Shown here one piece after another: positions 28,038-35,217 of a stretch of DNA of 39,888 nucleotides. The DNA is taken from NCBI RefSeq assembly GCF_900108035.1, contig NZ_FNVS01000025.1, forward strand, positions 1 to 39,888, given 5' to 3'. The stretch is from Parabacteroides chinchillae (GTDB taxonomy: Bacteria; Bacteroidota; Bacteroidia; Bacteroidales; Tannerellaceae). Every line of letters begins with the position of its first letter. Within the stretch, counting starts at the first letter, position 1. Below the pieces are notes generated by a model. That model was not told the DNA's origin and did no database searches. It was given only the letters and a program-made list of their open reading frames with translations. The position numbers and the translations under genes were made by a program.

Positions 28038-28733
28038 TTATTTTCCTAATTTAAATTTATAGCCTATAGAAAGACTGATTGTATGAAATTTCAAATCGGT
28101 CTTTCCATATTCAAACTCCTTTCCAAGAGAAGCGTCATAGCCAATATTCGCAACCAGTTGCTTTACCTCTATTCCGGCTTGAAAAGAAAGTCCCCAGTCA
28201 AAAGCATTATAGCCCTGGACTTTTATTGTATTTTCACTGCCTCCCCAAGAGCCATAGCCACCCTCACCATAGCTTTTATAGCCTGTATAATATGTTGACA
28301 TCCTATCTGATAAAGAAGCCGCAATATATGGTCCTGCCGCTAAATGCAAACGCACATCATCCGAAAGACGGAACGAGAAGTCAGCCAATAACGGTACTTG
28401 CAGGAAATTCCGCTTCACCTTCATATTTACTACCCCTGCGTCAGGTTCATTCGGGTCGCCCGCTTCAGGAGTTTTAAAATAGCTTTCACTATATCCGCGT
28501 TGTGTAAAATACAAACCGGATTTGAGTGCAAACCATCCGGGTTTAAAAGAATATTCAACACCAATGCCTCCCTTAAACCTAGGGCTCCAGTCATAATTGC
28601 CCCCAAAATATACAAACTTATCACCTCCCCGTTTAATGGCAGTCATCCCCAATTCAGGCGTCAGCGACCATTGTTGTGCATTTACGGAAACCACACACAT
28701 TATCAACATCACAAATAATACCAACTTCTTCAT
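28038..28733 (-). CDS. Outer-membrane beta-barrel protein (PorT-like/OMP_b-brl)
   Basis: This 231-residue protein has a signal peptide (MKKLVLFVMLIMCVVSVNAQ) and a compact eight-strand-like barrel. Alternating aromatic strands include GGIGVEYSFKPGWFALKSGLY, FLQVPLLADFSFRL, LHLAAGPYIAASL and the C-terminal TISLSIGYKFKLGK (cited in parts). It matches the general Bacteroidetes outer-membrane beta-barrel families. The gene sits between the sigma and anti-sigma genes, which is unusual, and is 71 bp from the sigma gene and 30 bp from fecR. It may be a structural or sensing partner of the receptor; this is inferred from position only. Confidence 0.82.
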   Translation of the reverse strand: MKKLVLFVMLIMCVVSVNAQQWSLTPELGMTAIKRGGDKFVYFGGNYDWSPRFKGGIGVEYSFKPGWFALKSGLYFTQRGYSESYFKTPEAGDPNEPDAGVVNMKVKRNFLQVPLLADFSFRLSDDVRLHLAAGPYIAASLSDRMSTYYTGYKSYGEGGYGSWGGSENTIKVQGYNAFDWGLSFQAGIEVKQLVANIGYDASLGKEFEYGKTDLKFHTISLSIGYKFKLGK

Positions 28734-28744
28734 ACTCTTTTCCT

Positions 28745-28779
28745 TTAGTGATTAAACTTTGAAAATCATTTATCACTAA
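28745..28779 (-). repeat. Inverted repeat between sigma and barrel genes
   Basis: TTAGTGAT at 28745-28752 pairs with ATCACTAA at 28772-28779 across a 19-nt spacer, in the leader of the barrel gene. It has no T-run, so a terminator is unlikely; an operator or mRNA fold is possible. Confidence 0.35.
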
Positions 28780-28804
28780 GACAAAGAAACCGAAAAAACC
28801 CCTA

Positions 28805-29323
28805 CTACGCCAGCCCAAAAATAAAACAATAAATACGCACAACCGTTTCCCGCAAAGCTTTAAGCGCTTTTCCCATCTGGTTTTCAACCGTCTTTACAGA
28901 CAAATTTAATTCATCTGCAATTTCCTGGTATTTCAAACCATCACGTTTGGAAAGCAAAAATATTTTCTTCCGTTCGGGTGGCAATTTATCAATGGCTTGC
29001 CAAAGACGTGCATCTCTTTCGGAACAACGAATCTGTTCTTCTTCCGAAGTATCTTCCATATCCGGCAGTACATCTGTAGCCTGAGCCATTGGCGATTGAG
29101 AGATAAAAGAAAGAGAACGATTGCGTACAGCCTGATATAAATAGGCTTTCAGGTTACCAATAAGCAGGCCTTCGCTGTTTTTATCCCACACATCAGCAAA
29201 AGCCTGCTGAACAATATCTTCGGCATCATCTAACCGGTCTATATACCGAAGCGCGAACAAACACAAGGGCTTATACAAGCTCTTGAAATTCCGTTCAAAT
29301 TCTTCAGTAGTAAATGCTGCCAT
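28805..29323 (-). CDS. ECF RNA polymerase sigma-70 factor (FecI-like)
   Basis: This 172-residue alternative sigma factor contains only regions 2 and 4. Region 2 (about 10-75) includes CLFALRYIDRLDDAEDIVQQAFADVW (cited in part: DDAEDIVQQAFADVW). Region 4 (about 110-165) includes ERKKIFLLSKRDGLKYQEIA and the HTH LNLSVKTVENQMGKALKAL. It should direct RNA polymerase to the TonB-receptor genes when released by the FecR-like protein. Its start lies only 11 bp after the trpS stop, so basal transcription may come from trpS. The barrel, fecR, receptor and DUF4249 genes follow on the same strand. Confidence 0.93.
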   Translation of the reverse strand: MAAFTTEEFERNFKSLYKPLCLFALRYIDRLDDAEDIVQQAFADVWDKNSEGLLIGNLKAYLYQAVRNRSLSFISQSPMAQATDVLPDMEDTSEEEQIRCSERDARLWQAIDKLPPERKKIFLLSKRDGLKYQEIADELNLSVKTVENQMGKALKALRETVVRIYCFIFGLA

Positions 29324-29334
29324 GCAAAAGGCTA

Positions 29335-30390
29335 TTAATCTGCGCGGAAACCTATAATTTCACGAACTTCGCGTAAAGTCTTCGCTGCATTCTCGCTTGC
29401 TCTCTCCGCACCCATACGGGCTACTCTATTCAAGTAGTCATCGTTTGCAGCAATATCAAGGATACGTTCGCGAATCGGAGCACAGAAACTGTTTATATCT
29501 TCCGCCAGTTGTTTCTTCATATCGCCATAACGGATTTCGCAATTATTATATTTCTCATTAAAATAATCGTATGTATCCTTAGTAGATACAATTTCCATCA
29601 TGGTAAAAAGATTAGCTATCGGTTCCGGCTTTATACTATTCGGCTCCGTTGGCCCCGCATCGCTAACGGCTTTCATTACTTTCTTCTTAATCGTTTTTTC
29701 GTCGTCAACCAGATAGATAGCATTTCCTTCACTTTTACCCATCTTTCCGGATCCATCCAGTCCAGGCACTTTTATAGCCTTTGCAGACATGTGGAAAGAA
29801 GCCGGTTCCGGGAAAAAGTCCACATTATAAGTAGAGTTGAAACGGCGGGCAAAACGACGCGCCATTTCCATATTCTGCTCTTGATCTTTGCCAACAGGCA
29901 CTTTTAATGCCTTATGTATAATAATATCGGCAGCCATCAATGTAGGATAAGTCAATAAACCGGCACTTACACTATGCTTGTTGCCTTCGTTGAATATCTC
30001 TTTTTCCACATCACTATCGTCATTACTGTCGCGGTTAATATGAAGTTGTTGACGGGCTTTATCTTTGAAAGAGGCCGTGCGCATCAATTCTCCGATACCG
30101 GCATTCATATTCAAATAAAGATACAGCTCTGCAACTTCACGCACGTCGCTTTGCATATAAATAGTTGCCTTTTCCGGATCTATGCCGCAAGCCAGATATT
30201 CGGATAATATAGTTTTTACACTCTTGCGTAAGTTTTCAGGATGCGGATGTGTGGTCAACGAATGCCAGTCAGCAATAAAGAAATAGCAATTATACTCATC
30301 CTGCATCTGCAGAAAGCTCTTTACTGCTCCGAAGTAGTTACCTAAATGCAGGTTACCGGTTGGCCGTATGCCACTTACAACTGTTTCCAT
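29335..30390 (-). CDS. trpS: Tryptophanyl-tRNA synthetase
   Basis: The enzyme charges tRNA-Trp with tryptophan in the cytoplasm. Its 351 residues are the usual length for bacterial class Ic TrpRS. The HIGH-like signature is seen as GNLHLGNYFG (about 12-21) and the KMSKS-like signature as GSGKMGKSEGNAIY (about 216-229). The Rossmann-fold region includes YNCYFFIADWHSLTTHP, and the C-terminal helical domain begins near KKVMKAVSDAGPTEP. It is transcribed from its own promoter just upstream and is followed by the ECF sigma gene after 11 bp. Nothing is missing. Confidence 0.97.
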   Translation of the reverse strand: METVVSGIRPTGNLHLGNYFGAVKSFLQMQDEYNCYFFIADWHSLTTHPHPENLRKSVKTILSEYLACGIDPEKATIYMQSDVREVAELYLYLNMNAGIGELMRTASFKDKARQQLHINRDSNDDSDVEKEIFNEGNKHSVSAGLLTYPTLMAADIIIHKALKVPVGKDQEQNMEMARRFARRFNSTYNVDFFPEPASFHMSAKAIKVPGLDGSGKMGKSEGNAIYLVDDEKTIKKKVMKAVSDAGPTEPNSIKPEPIANLFTMMEIVSTKDTYDYFNEKYNNCEIRYGDMKKQLAEDINSFCAPIRERILDIAANDDYLNRVARMGAERASENAAKTLREVREIIGFRAD

Positions 30391-30419
30391 TTTCGTTCTG
30401 TTTTATAATTCAATGGTCG

Positions 30420-30427
30420 CAAAGATA
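30420..30427 (-). promoter_or_regulatory. -7 promoter box of trpS
   Basis: Read on the minus strand this is TATCTTTG, a full match to TAnnTTTG, about 30 bp before the trpS ATG. No good -33 TTTG is seen at the right spacing. Confidence 0.5.
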
Positions 30428-30865
30428 ATAAACATTATATAGATTAAAGGTCTATAGCTCTTATTTCTACGAGAACCTAAAGTTATACTATCCGCAAACA
30501 AGACAAATAAAACAATTAAAAATCAAATGATTAAACATAAACAGAGAGTCATTATGTAAACCAACAGAAAAATGACTTTTTCTTTTAAAATATTTTTATT
30601 ATACTTACATCGTTTTATCAAAACACATAAACAAGGAGAAAAGCTATCCTTTATTTGTGAGCTATTTATATTATAAGCCCATTGCCGATTTAAATTTATA
30701 TTTTATAATGGAAGATAGCAGAATTAGGCATAGCAATAAAAAGGCATCTTAAATTCATCCTGATGATTTTGTGAAATGATCCCGATGATTTTATAATTTC
30801 ATCGGGATAAACCGGAAAGATAAAAAAATCAATAAAAACAACTTTATAACAAGTAAAGCATCATT
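30428..30865. other. AT-rich intergenic stretch, no gene seen
   Basis: The 3' end of the membrane regulator gene and the trpS promoter flank this region. Apart from the inverted and direct repeats near 30759-30808, I see only low-complexity AT-rich sequence and tiny frames (for example a 14-codon one from 30708) with no support. Confidence 0.5.
30779..30808. repeat. Inverted repeat downstream of the membrane regulator gene
   Basis: ATCCCGATGA (30779-30788) and TCATCGGGAT (30799-30808) form a 10-bp stem with a 10-nt loop, 57 bp after the regulator stop on the minus strand. There is no U-tract on that strand. A related GATGATTTT half is repeated just upstream near 30762. It may stabilise or end the regulator mRNA. 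Confidence 0.4.
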
Positions 30866-31954
30866 TTATAAGTTTCCTTCATCAATATCGAAGTCCATTG
30901 TTTCATCAATGATTAAACGATATCCTTTTCCTCGAACATTTTCTACTTTCAAAACCGGAATTTTAGCGATAGATTCACGAAGCCTTTTAACGGATTGTGT
31001 CAATCTATTGGTAGGATCGGCCAACTTCCCCCACAATGCTTCAACTATATCTTCATAACTCTTATAATAATCAGGGCTGTAGAAAAGTAGTTTTAACAAA
31101 AGCACCGATTGATCCGTCATATCATACCTCATACCGGCAAAAGAAATCGCACAATGGTCTGTATCTAAAATAACATCCTGAGTTATACGAATCATACTTG
31201 CCGGAAGTTCTGAAACATCCTTAGGATTATCCGCACTCTCGGATACCTTATCTTCGTGTGAGTTGGTCTCCAAATTAAATATCCTATTCTTATTGTAATA
31301 CATTGTCCCAAATAAAGCCAGCATTACTGCAACCCATACACATAGCAGAATAAAAAACGGACCTTTGTGTTTCATCAAAATACAATATGGATAAATTTCA
31401 ATAAAAGCTTGGACAAGAATTTCCTTTTGTACACCCAATTCTATTTTGCCTGTAGAATAGGCATGAACTGAAACAGATGCAAAATTACTACTGACATGTT
31501 CTATGTTCCGAACTTTATCTACATACAGGACACCAGTCTTTGCTAATATATCGTCTTTCTTTAGCTCATCCTGAAAAAGGCTATCTAAGGAATTCACCTT
31601 CATTGGATTTTTTATGAATAACAGAGATTGGCACGTCATTTCCTGCTTATTCTCAACAGATAAATCTTGAATAATATTTGTTGACTTTTGGTTTTCTAAA
31701 CTATTTTCTTTATTAACCACAACCGAATCTTTACTAACCGCAGGATCAATTGTAAATGAATAGAAAACATTTGCTTCTTTTAATCGTTTATTCATATCTA
31801 AAGACAATGAACGATAAAATACATCTATCGCTTCTTTTTGAACCTCATTATACGTCTTTCTATAAGTAACATTAAACTCAATAATAAAAGAAACGCAAAC
31901 TAATAACACAACCAGTGAAACAATCAACGTATTTGGAATTGTTTTCTTTCCCAT
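30866..31954 (-). CDS. ToxR-like membrane-anchored winged-helix regulator
   Basis: This 362-residue protein combines a periplasmic sensor with a cytoplasmic DNA-binding domain. TM1 spans about 9-27 (TLIVSLVVLLVCVSFIIEF), followed by a periplasmic domain of about 170 residues with no family I recognise and TM2 at about 199-220 (FFILLCVWVAVMLALFGTMYY, cited in part). A linker leads to a C-terminal OmpR/PhoB-type winged helix (about 260-350, LLKLLFYSPDYYKSYEDIVEALWG and VENVRGKGYRLII, cited in parts). There is no receiver or kinase domain, so signalling would be direct through the membrane. It is divergent from the NVEALA peptide operon, with a 164-bp shared upstream region, and probably controls it. 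Confidence 0.85.
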   Translation of the reverse strand: MGKKTIPNTLIVSLVVLLVCVSFIIEFNVTYRKTYNEVQKEAIDVFYRSLSLDMNKRLKEANVFYSFTIDPAVSKDSVVVNKENSLENQKSTNIIQDLSVENKQEMTCQSLLFIKNPMKVNSLDSLFQDELKKDDILAKTGVLYVDKVRNIEHVSSNFASVSVHAYSTGKIELGVQKEILVQAFIEIYPYCILMKHKGPFFILLCVWVAVMLALFGTMYYNKNRIFNLETNSHEDKVSESADNPKDVSELPASMIRITQDVILDTDHCAISFAGMRYDMTDQSVLLLKLLFYSPDYYKSYEDIVEALWGKLADPTNRLTQSVKRLRESIAKIPVLKVENVRGKGYRLIIDETMDFDIDEGNL

Positions 31955-31973
31955 CTATATTTTATTTTTACCA

Positions 31974-31981
31974 CAAAGATA
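31974..31981 (-). promoter_or_regulatory. -7 promoter box of the membrane regulator gene
   Basis: Minus-strand TATCTTTG, 20 bp before the ATG at 31954. No clear -33 element stands at 19-21 bp. Confidence 0.5.
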
Positions 31982-32086
31982 TAAATTGTTGTAACAAAGA
32001 AAAATAAGAAATTAACAAACCATGCCAATAAACTAAATGTCATTAAAATGTAATTATTTTTAGCGACTTTTTTACTCTTTATAAAA

Positions 32087-32094
32087 TATATTTG
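32087..32094 (+). promoter_or_regulatory. -7 promoter box of the NVEALA operon
   Basis: TATATTTG matches TAnnTTTG and lies 25 bp before the ATG at 32119. The -33 region has no TTTG, which could mean that an activator is needed. The upstream ATG at 32092 overlaps this box and is therefore not the start. Confidence 0.55.
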
Positions 32095-32118
32095 CGACAT
32101 AAATCAATCTTTTTTAAA

Positions 32119-32355
32119 ATGAAAAAACATAGGACATTCAAAATTCTATTAATTGTTAGCGTTATTGCTGCAGGCTGCTTTTTTATCCCTAAAAAAAGTG
32201 ACATCCATAATCTAGCGTTCAATAATATTGAAGCATTAGCTGGAGGTGAAGGAGGAGGTGCAACAGGATGTATGGGTTCTGGTTCCATCGAATGTTATGG
32301 TCATTATGTAGAAATAAAAATCAGCGGTGTAAGCCTAGATCCTGAAGAGGAATGA
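32119..32355 (+). CDS. NVEALA-type exported peptide, 78 aa
   Basis: This small secreted or membrane-associated peptide matches the NVEALA family pattern of Bacteroidetes. It has a basic start (MKKHRTFK), one hydrophobic segment (about 8-24), a linker with KKSDIHNLAFNNIEALAGGE (about 30-49; the NVEALA signature reads NIEALA) and a short C-terminal tail. The tail is Gly-rich, carries Cys residues (GGGATGCMGSGSIECYG) and ends acidic (DPEEE). The EALAGG sequence resembles a double-glycine leader end, so the Cys-containing tail of about 30 residues could be the released product. The stop overlaps the next ATG (ATGA). The function of the family is not established to my knowledge. Confidence 0.75.
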   Translation: MKKHRTFKILLIVSVIAAGCFFIPKKSDIHNLAFNNIEALAGGEGGGATGCMGSGSIECYGHYVEIKISGVSLDPEEE

Positions 32356-33401
32356 GAAAGCTCCTATACATATTATTAATTGTATGTGGGCTTATATCCT
32401 GTAATAAAAAGAAAATAACCAATCCACGTTATACTAGTTTTCCCGATGAAAAGGCATTAAGAGCGCAGGTTATTTCTTTAGATACTGCCTTGTTCCGTTA
32501 TCCTTTCCGGATAACGGTCAAGGACAGTATCGCTTTAGTATTAGATTTGCATAATGCCGATCATTTCTTCCACGCCTTTTCTTATCCGGATTGGAAACAT
32601 ATCGTTTCTTTCGGAAAAAGAGGTGAAGGCCCCGAAGAAATGCAATCCGGAGAAAAAGTCCAATTCGATTCGCCAGATTCCGTATGGATATTGGATGCTA
32701 ATAAAATGGAAATTACGCGTTGGAGTATCTCTCGTACAAACCACTCCGCCAAAAGGGAAGAAGCTATCAAGTTAGACAAGGCGCTTGTAAGGACACTTGA
32801 TTTTTGTAAAACAAATTCAGGTTTCCTGACAACAAACTATCTTGGCGAATTTCGCTATAACGAAGTATCGAATGAAGGTAAACTAACAAAATCGGACGGT
32901 TATATACCAACTGAGACCAACTACGAAGAAATATCGTTACCGGCTCTGGCTCAGGCATGGCGTACCTTTATAGACTATAACCCCAATAACGGGATATTGG
33001 CTATGGTTACCCAGCTTGGCGAAGTCTTGGAAATCTATGATCTAAAAAACAAAACTCACTCTGTGTTTTACGGGCCGCAAGGCGAGCCTCGATTCAGAAT
33101 TGTAGAAGGAGATTACGTTCCGACCGGTATTATGGGATTCAGCGACATAAAAGTTACCGACAAGTACATTTATGCCGTATTCCACAATCGTTCTTTCAAA
33201 GAGATAGGTGAAGCCTATAAACGAGGTGAGAACCCCGAAAGTGGCGGTCGTTACATTTATGTATTCAATTTGAAAGGTGAGCCTGTCAAAAAGTATACAT
33301 TAGACCATGCCATTTACGGTATTGACGTGAATGAACAAACCGGAACAATTTTCGCTACGGATGTAAATCATGATGAACCCCTTTTAGAGTTCAGGATATG
33401 A
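32352..33401 (+). CDS. BF3164-like lipoprotein, six-bladed propeller type
   Basis: This 349-residue lipoprotein has lipobox GLISC (Cys about 17) and a TolB-like/BF3164 propeller. Blades include HFFHAFSYPDWKHIVSFGKR with GEGPEEM (about 70-95), DSVWILDANKMEITRWSIS (about 107-125), TNYEEISLPALAQAW and a late GGRYIYVFNLKGEPVKKY, cited in parts. The GKRGEGPEEM motif is typical of the six-bladed propeller proteins next to NVEALA genes in Bacteroidetes. Its ATG overlaps the NVEALA stop and its stop overlaps the next ATG, so the three are translationally coupled. It probably acts in the periplasm or at the outer membrane as a binding or sensor partner; this role is inferred. Confidence 0.82.
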   Translation: MRKLLYILLIVCGLISCNKKKITNPRYTSFPDEKALRAQVISLDTALFRYPFRITVKDSIALVLDLHNADHFFHAFSYPDWKHIVSFGKRGEGPEEMQSGEKVQFDSPDSVWILDANKMEITRWSISRTNHSAKREEAIKLDKALVRTLDFCKTNSGFLTTNYLGEFRYNEVSNEGKLTKSDGYIPTETNYEEISLPALAQAWRTFIDYNPNNGILAMVTQLGEVLEIYDLKNKTHSVFYGPQGEPRFRIVEGDYVPTGIMGFSDIKVTDKYIYAVFHNRSFKEIGEAYKRGENPESGGRYIYVFNLKGEPVKKYTLDHAIYGIDVNEQTGTIFATDVNHDEPLLEFRI

Positions 33402-34279
33402 AAGGAGTAAGAAATACAACTGCCGGTGCTTTCTTGTTCCTTTCATTTCTTATGCTAATTGCATGTAACGGGAACAAAAAAGAAAAAATTGCCAAACTGG
33501 TACAAGAGTGGCAAGGAAAGGAAATTGTGTTTCCTCCCAACCCGGTCTTTACTACATTAAGTTCAGACACTATAGATTTTCATGTTCCCGAATCAAAATA
33601 CAAAGTTGTGGTATATGTAGATTCTTTCGGATGCATTAGTTGTAAACTGCAATTAGAGAAATGGAAAGGATTTATAGCTTATACCGACTCGCTGACAAAC
33701 GGGCAAGTGCCCTTTCTTTTCTTTTTCCATCCAAAAAATGAGAAAGAATTAAAATACATATTCAGACGAGATAAATTCGACTATCCGGTTTGCATTGATC
33801 TGGACGACCAGTTGAACAGATTAAACCAATTACCCGCAGAAATGAATTTCCAGACTTTTTTGTTAGACAAAAACAATAAAGTGCTGGTTATCGGCAATCC
33901 GGTACACAATCTGGCTATAAAAGATTTATATATTAACCAGTTAACTGAAACATCCCTCCCTGACGCCAAAAGTAAAATGACAACCGTAGAAACCAACGTT
34001 CCGGAAATAGACTTAGGTACATTCAAAAACTCCGAAACACGGGAAGCTACTTTTATTCTAAAAAACACAGGAAATTACCCGCTTGTAATAATAGATGCAA
34101 GTACAACTTGTGGCTGTGCGAGCGTCTCATTCGATAAAAATCCGGCAAAAACAAATGAGACACTCCAACTCCATGTAGCAATGACACCTAAAGAAGCAGG
34201 CAGTTTTAACGAAACAATTACGGTAAAGTGTAACACGGGAAACTTTGTCAAATTACAAATCAAAGGTAAAGCCTTATAA
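33398..34279 (+). CDS. Lipoprotein with thioredoxin-like CxxC domain fused to DUF1573
   Basis: This 293-residue exported lipoprotein has lipobox LMLIAC (Cys23). Residues about 65-185 look thioredoxin-like: VVVYVDSFGCISCKLQLEKW holds a CISC motif (Cys79, Cys82), and FLFFFHPKN, YPVCIDLDDQLN and FQTFLLDKNNKVLVIGNP follow the order of TlpA/AhpC-type folds. Residues about 200-290 form a DUF1573 Ig-like domain with a typical STTCGCASVSFDKNPA and MTPKEAGSFNETITVKCN. The CxxC suggests disulfide exchange in the periplasm, possibly on the two Cys of the NVEALA peptide; this is inference. Its start overlaps the BF3164-like stop by 4 bp. Confidence 0.82.
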   Translation: MKGVRNTTAGAFLFLSFLMLIACNGNKKEKIAKLVQEWQGKEIVFPPNPVFTTLSSDTIDFHVPESKYKVVVYVDSFGCISCKLQLEKWKGFIAYTDSLTNGQVPFLFFFHPKNEKELKYIFRRDKFDYPVCIDLDDQLNRLNQLPAEMNFQTFLLDKNNKVLVIGNPVHNLAIKDLYINQLTETSLPDAKSKMTTVETNVPEIDLGTFKNSETREATFILKNTGNYPLVIIDASTTCGCASVSFDKNPAKTNETLQLHVAMTPKEAGSFNETITVKCNTGNFVKLQIKGKAL

Positions 34280-34305
34280 AAAACCATTTACTCTTATAAA
34301 TGAGA

Positions 34306-34322
34306 CGCCATTTAAAATGGCG
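34306..34322 (+). repeat. Perfect palindrome before signal peptidase gene
   Basis: CGCCATTT and AAATGGCG flank a central A, forming a 17-bp near-perfect palindrome that ends 5 bp before the ATG at 34328. It falls in the only gap of appreciable size inside the operon (48 bp). It could be an operator or a structure limiting translation of the peptidase. Confidence 0.45.
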
Positions 34323-34327
34323 ATTAT

Positions 34328-35212
34328 ATGAAGACATTGAAAGAACATATTACCCGGGCGGTAAATGGCACAGTAAATATCCTATGGATAGGATGTATAA
34401 TGATTGTCATTGCATTCGTTTTGCAAGTATTCGTTTTCAGTTCATTCAGAATCCCCAGCGATTCGATGAGCCCGGAATTGATAGAGGGGGATAATGTAGT
34501 AGTATGCAAACTCACTATCGGACCGCGTTTATTCAATATATTTGCTTCATTACGTGGAGAAAAAACTCCGGTATACCGTTTACCCGGATTTAAGGAAATA
34601 GAAAGGAACGATGTCCTTGTTTTCCACCATCTCCATCCTAACACCTGGGATAAATTAGAAATGCACATGATGAAATATTACATCAAACGGTGTATCGGTT
34701 TGCCGGGTGATACATTACTTATACAAAATGGGTTCTATAAAATAAAAGGAACAGACATCCAAGTAGGAAACCGGGAAGCCCAAACACATCTTTCTTTGCG
34801 CAACAAGCAAACTTTTGAAGGGAGTGTTTATATTACTTATCCGTACGACTCCATCATGCAATGGAATATCAAAGATTTCGGGCCTTTATATATTCCGAAA
34901 GCGAACGATAAAATCAGTATGGACAGAACCAGCTACCGCTTATATTGGAAATTAATAGAATGGGAACAGCAAAAAAAACTAATGTATAAAGACTCGTTAG
35001 TGTATCTCGGCAATCAACCAATATCAGAATACCAATTCCAAAAGAATTATTATTTCATGGGAGGAGACAAGGCGGATAACTCGCAAGATTCAAGATATTG
35101 GGGACTTTTGCCTGAAGATTATATTGTCGGAAAGGCATGGCTTATATGGAAATCATCGGATCCTTATACCGGAACATATCACTGGAAACGTTTTTTTAAA
35201 ACCATCGACTGA
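34328..35212 (+). CDS. lepB: Signal peptidase I (S26 family)
   Basis: This membrane serine protease removes signal peptides from exported proteins. It has 294 residues, with an N-terminal TM at about 18-37 and the catalytic Ser in RIPSDSMSPELIEGD (Ser46). The catalytic Lys lies in YYIKRCIGLPGDTL (Lys120), and the C-terminal box is FMGGDKADNSQDSRYWG. All catalytic parts are present. It is not the usual housekeeping setting: it lies within the NVEALA operon, 48 bp after the DUF1573 gene and 5 bp before an O-antigen-ligase-like gene, so it may serve the peptide or lipoproteins of this locus. Whether another lepB exists in the genome cannot be seen here. Confidence 0.92.
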   Translation: MKTLKEHITRAVNGTVNILWIGCIMIVIAFVLQVFVFSSFRIPSDSMSPELIEGDNVVVCKLTIGPRLFNIFASLRGEKTPVYRLPGFKEIERNDVLVFHHLHPNTWDKLEMHMMKYYIKRCIGLPGDTLLIQNGFYKIKGTDIQVGNREAQTHLSLRNKQTFEGSVYITYPYDSIMQWNIKDFGPLYIPKANDKISMDRTSYRLYWKLIEWEQQKKLMYKDSLVYLGNQPISEYQFQKNYYFMGGDKADNSQDSRYWGLLPEDYIVGKAWLIWKSSDPYTGTYHWKRFFKTID

Positions 35213-35217
35213 CAATT

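Noticed and set aside
30708-30752. 14-codon frame in the gap before trpS
   Set aside because: Too short, with no promoter or other support.
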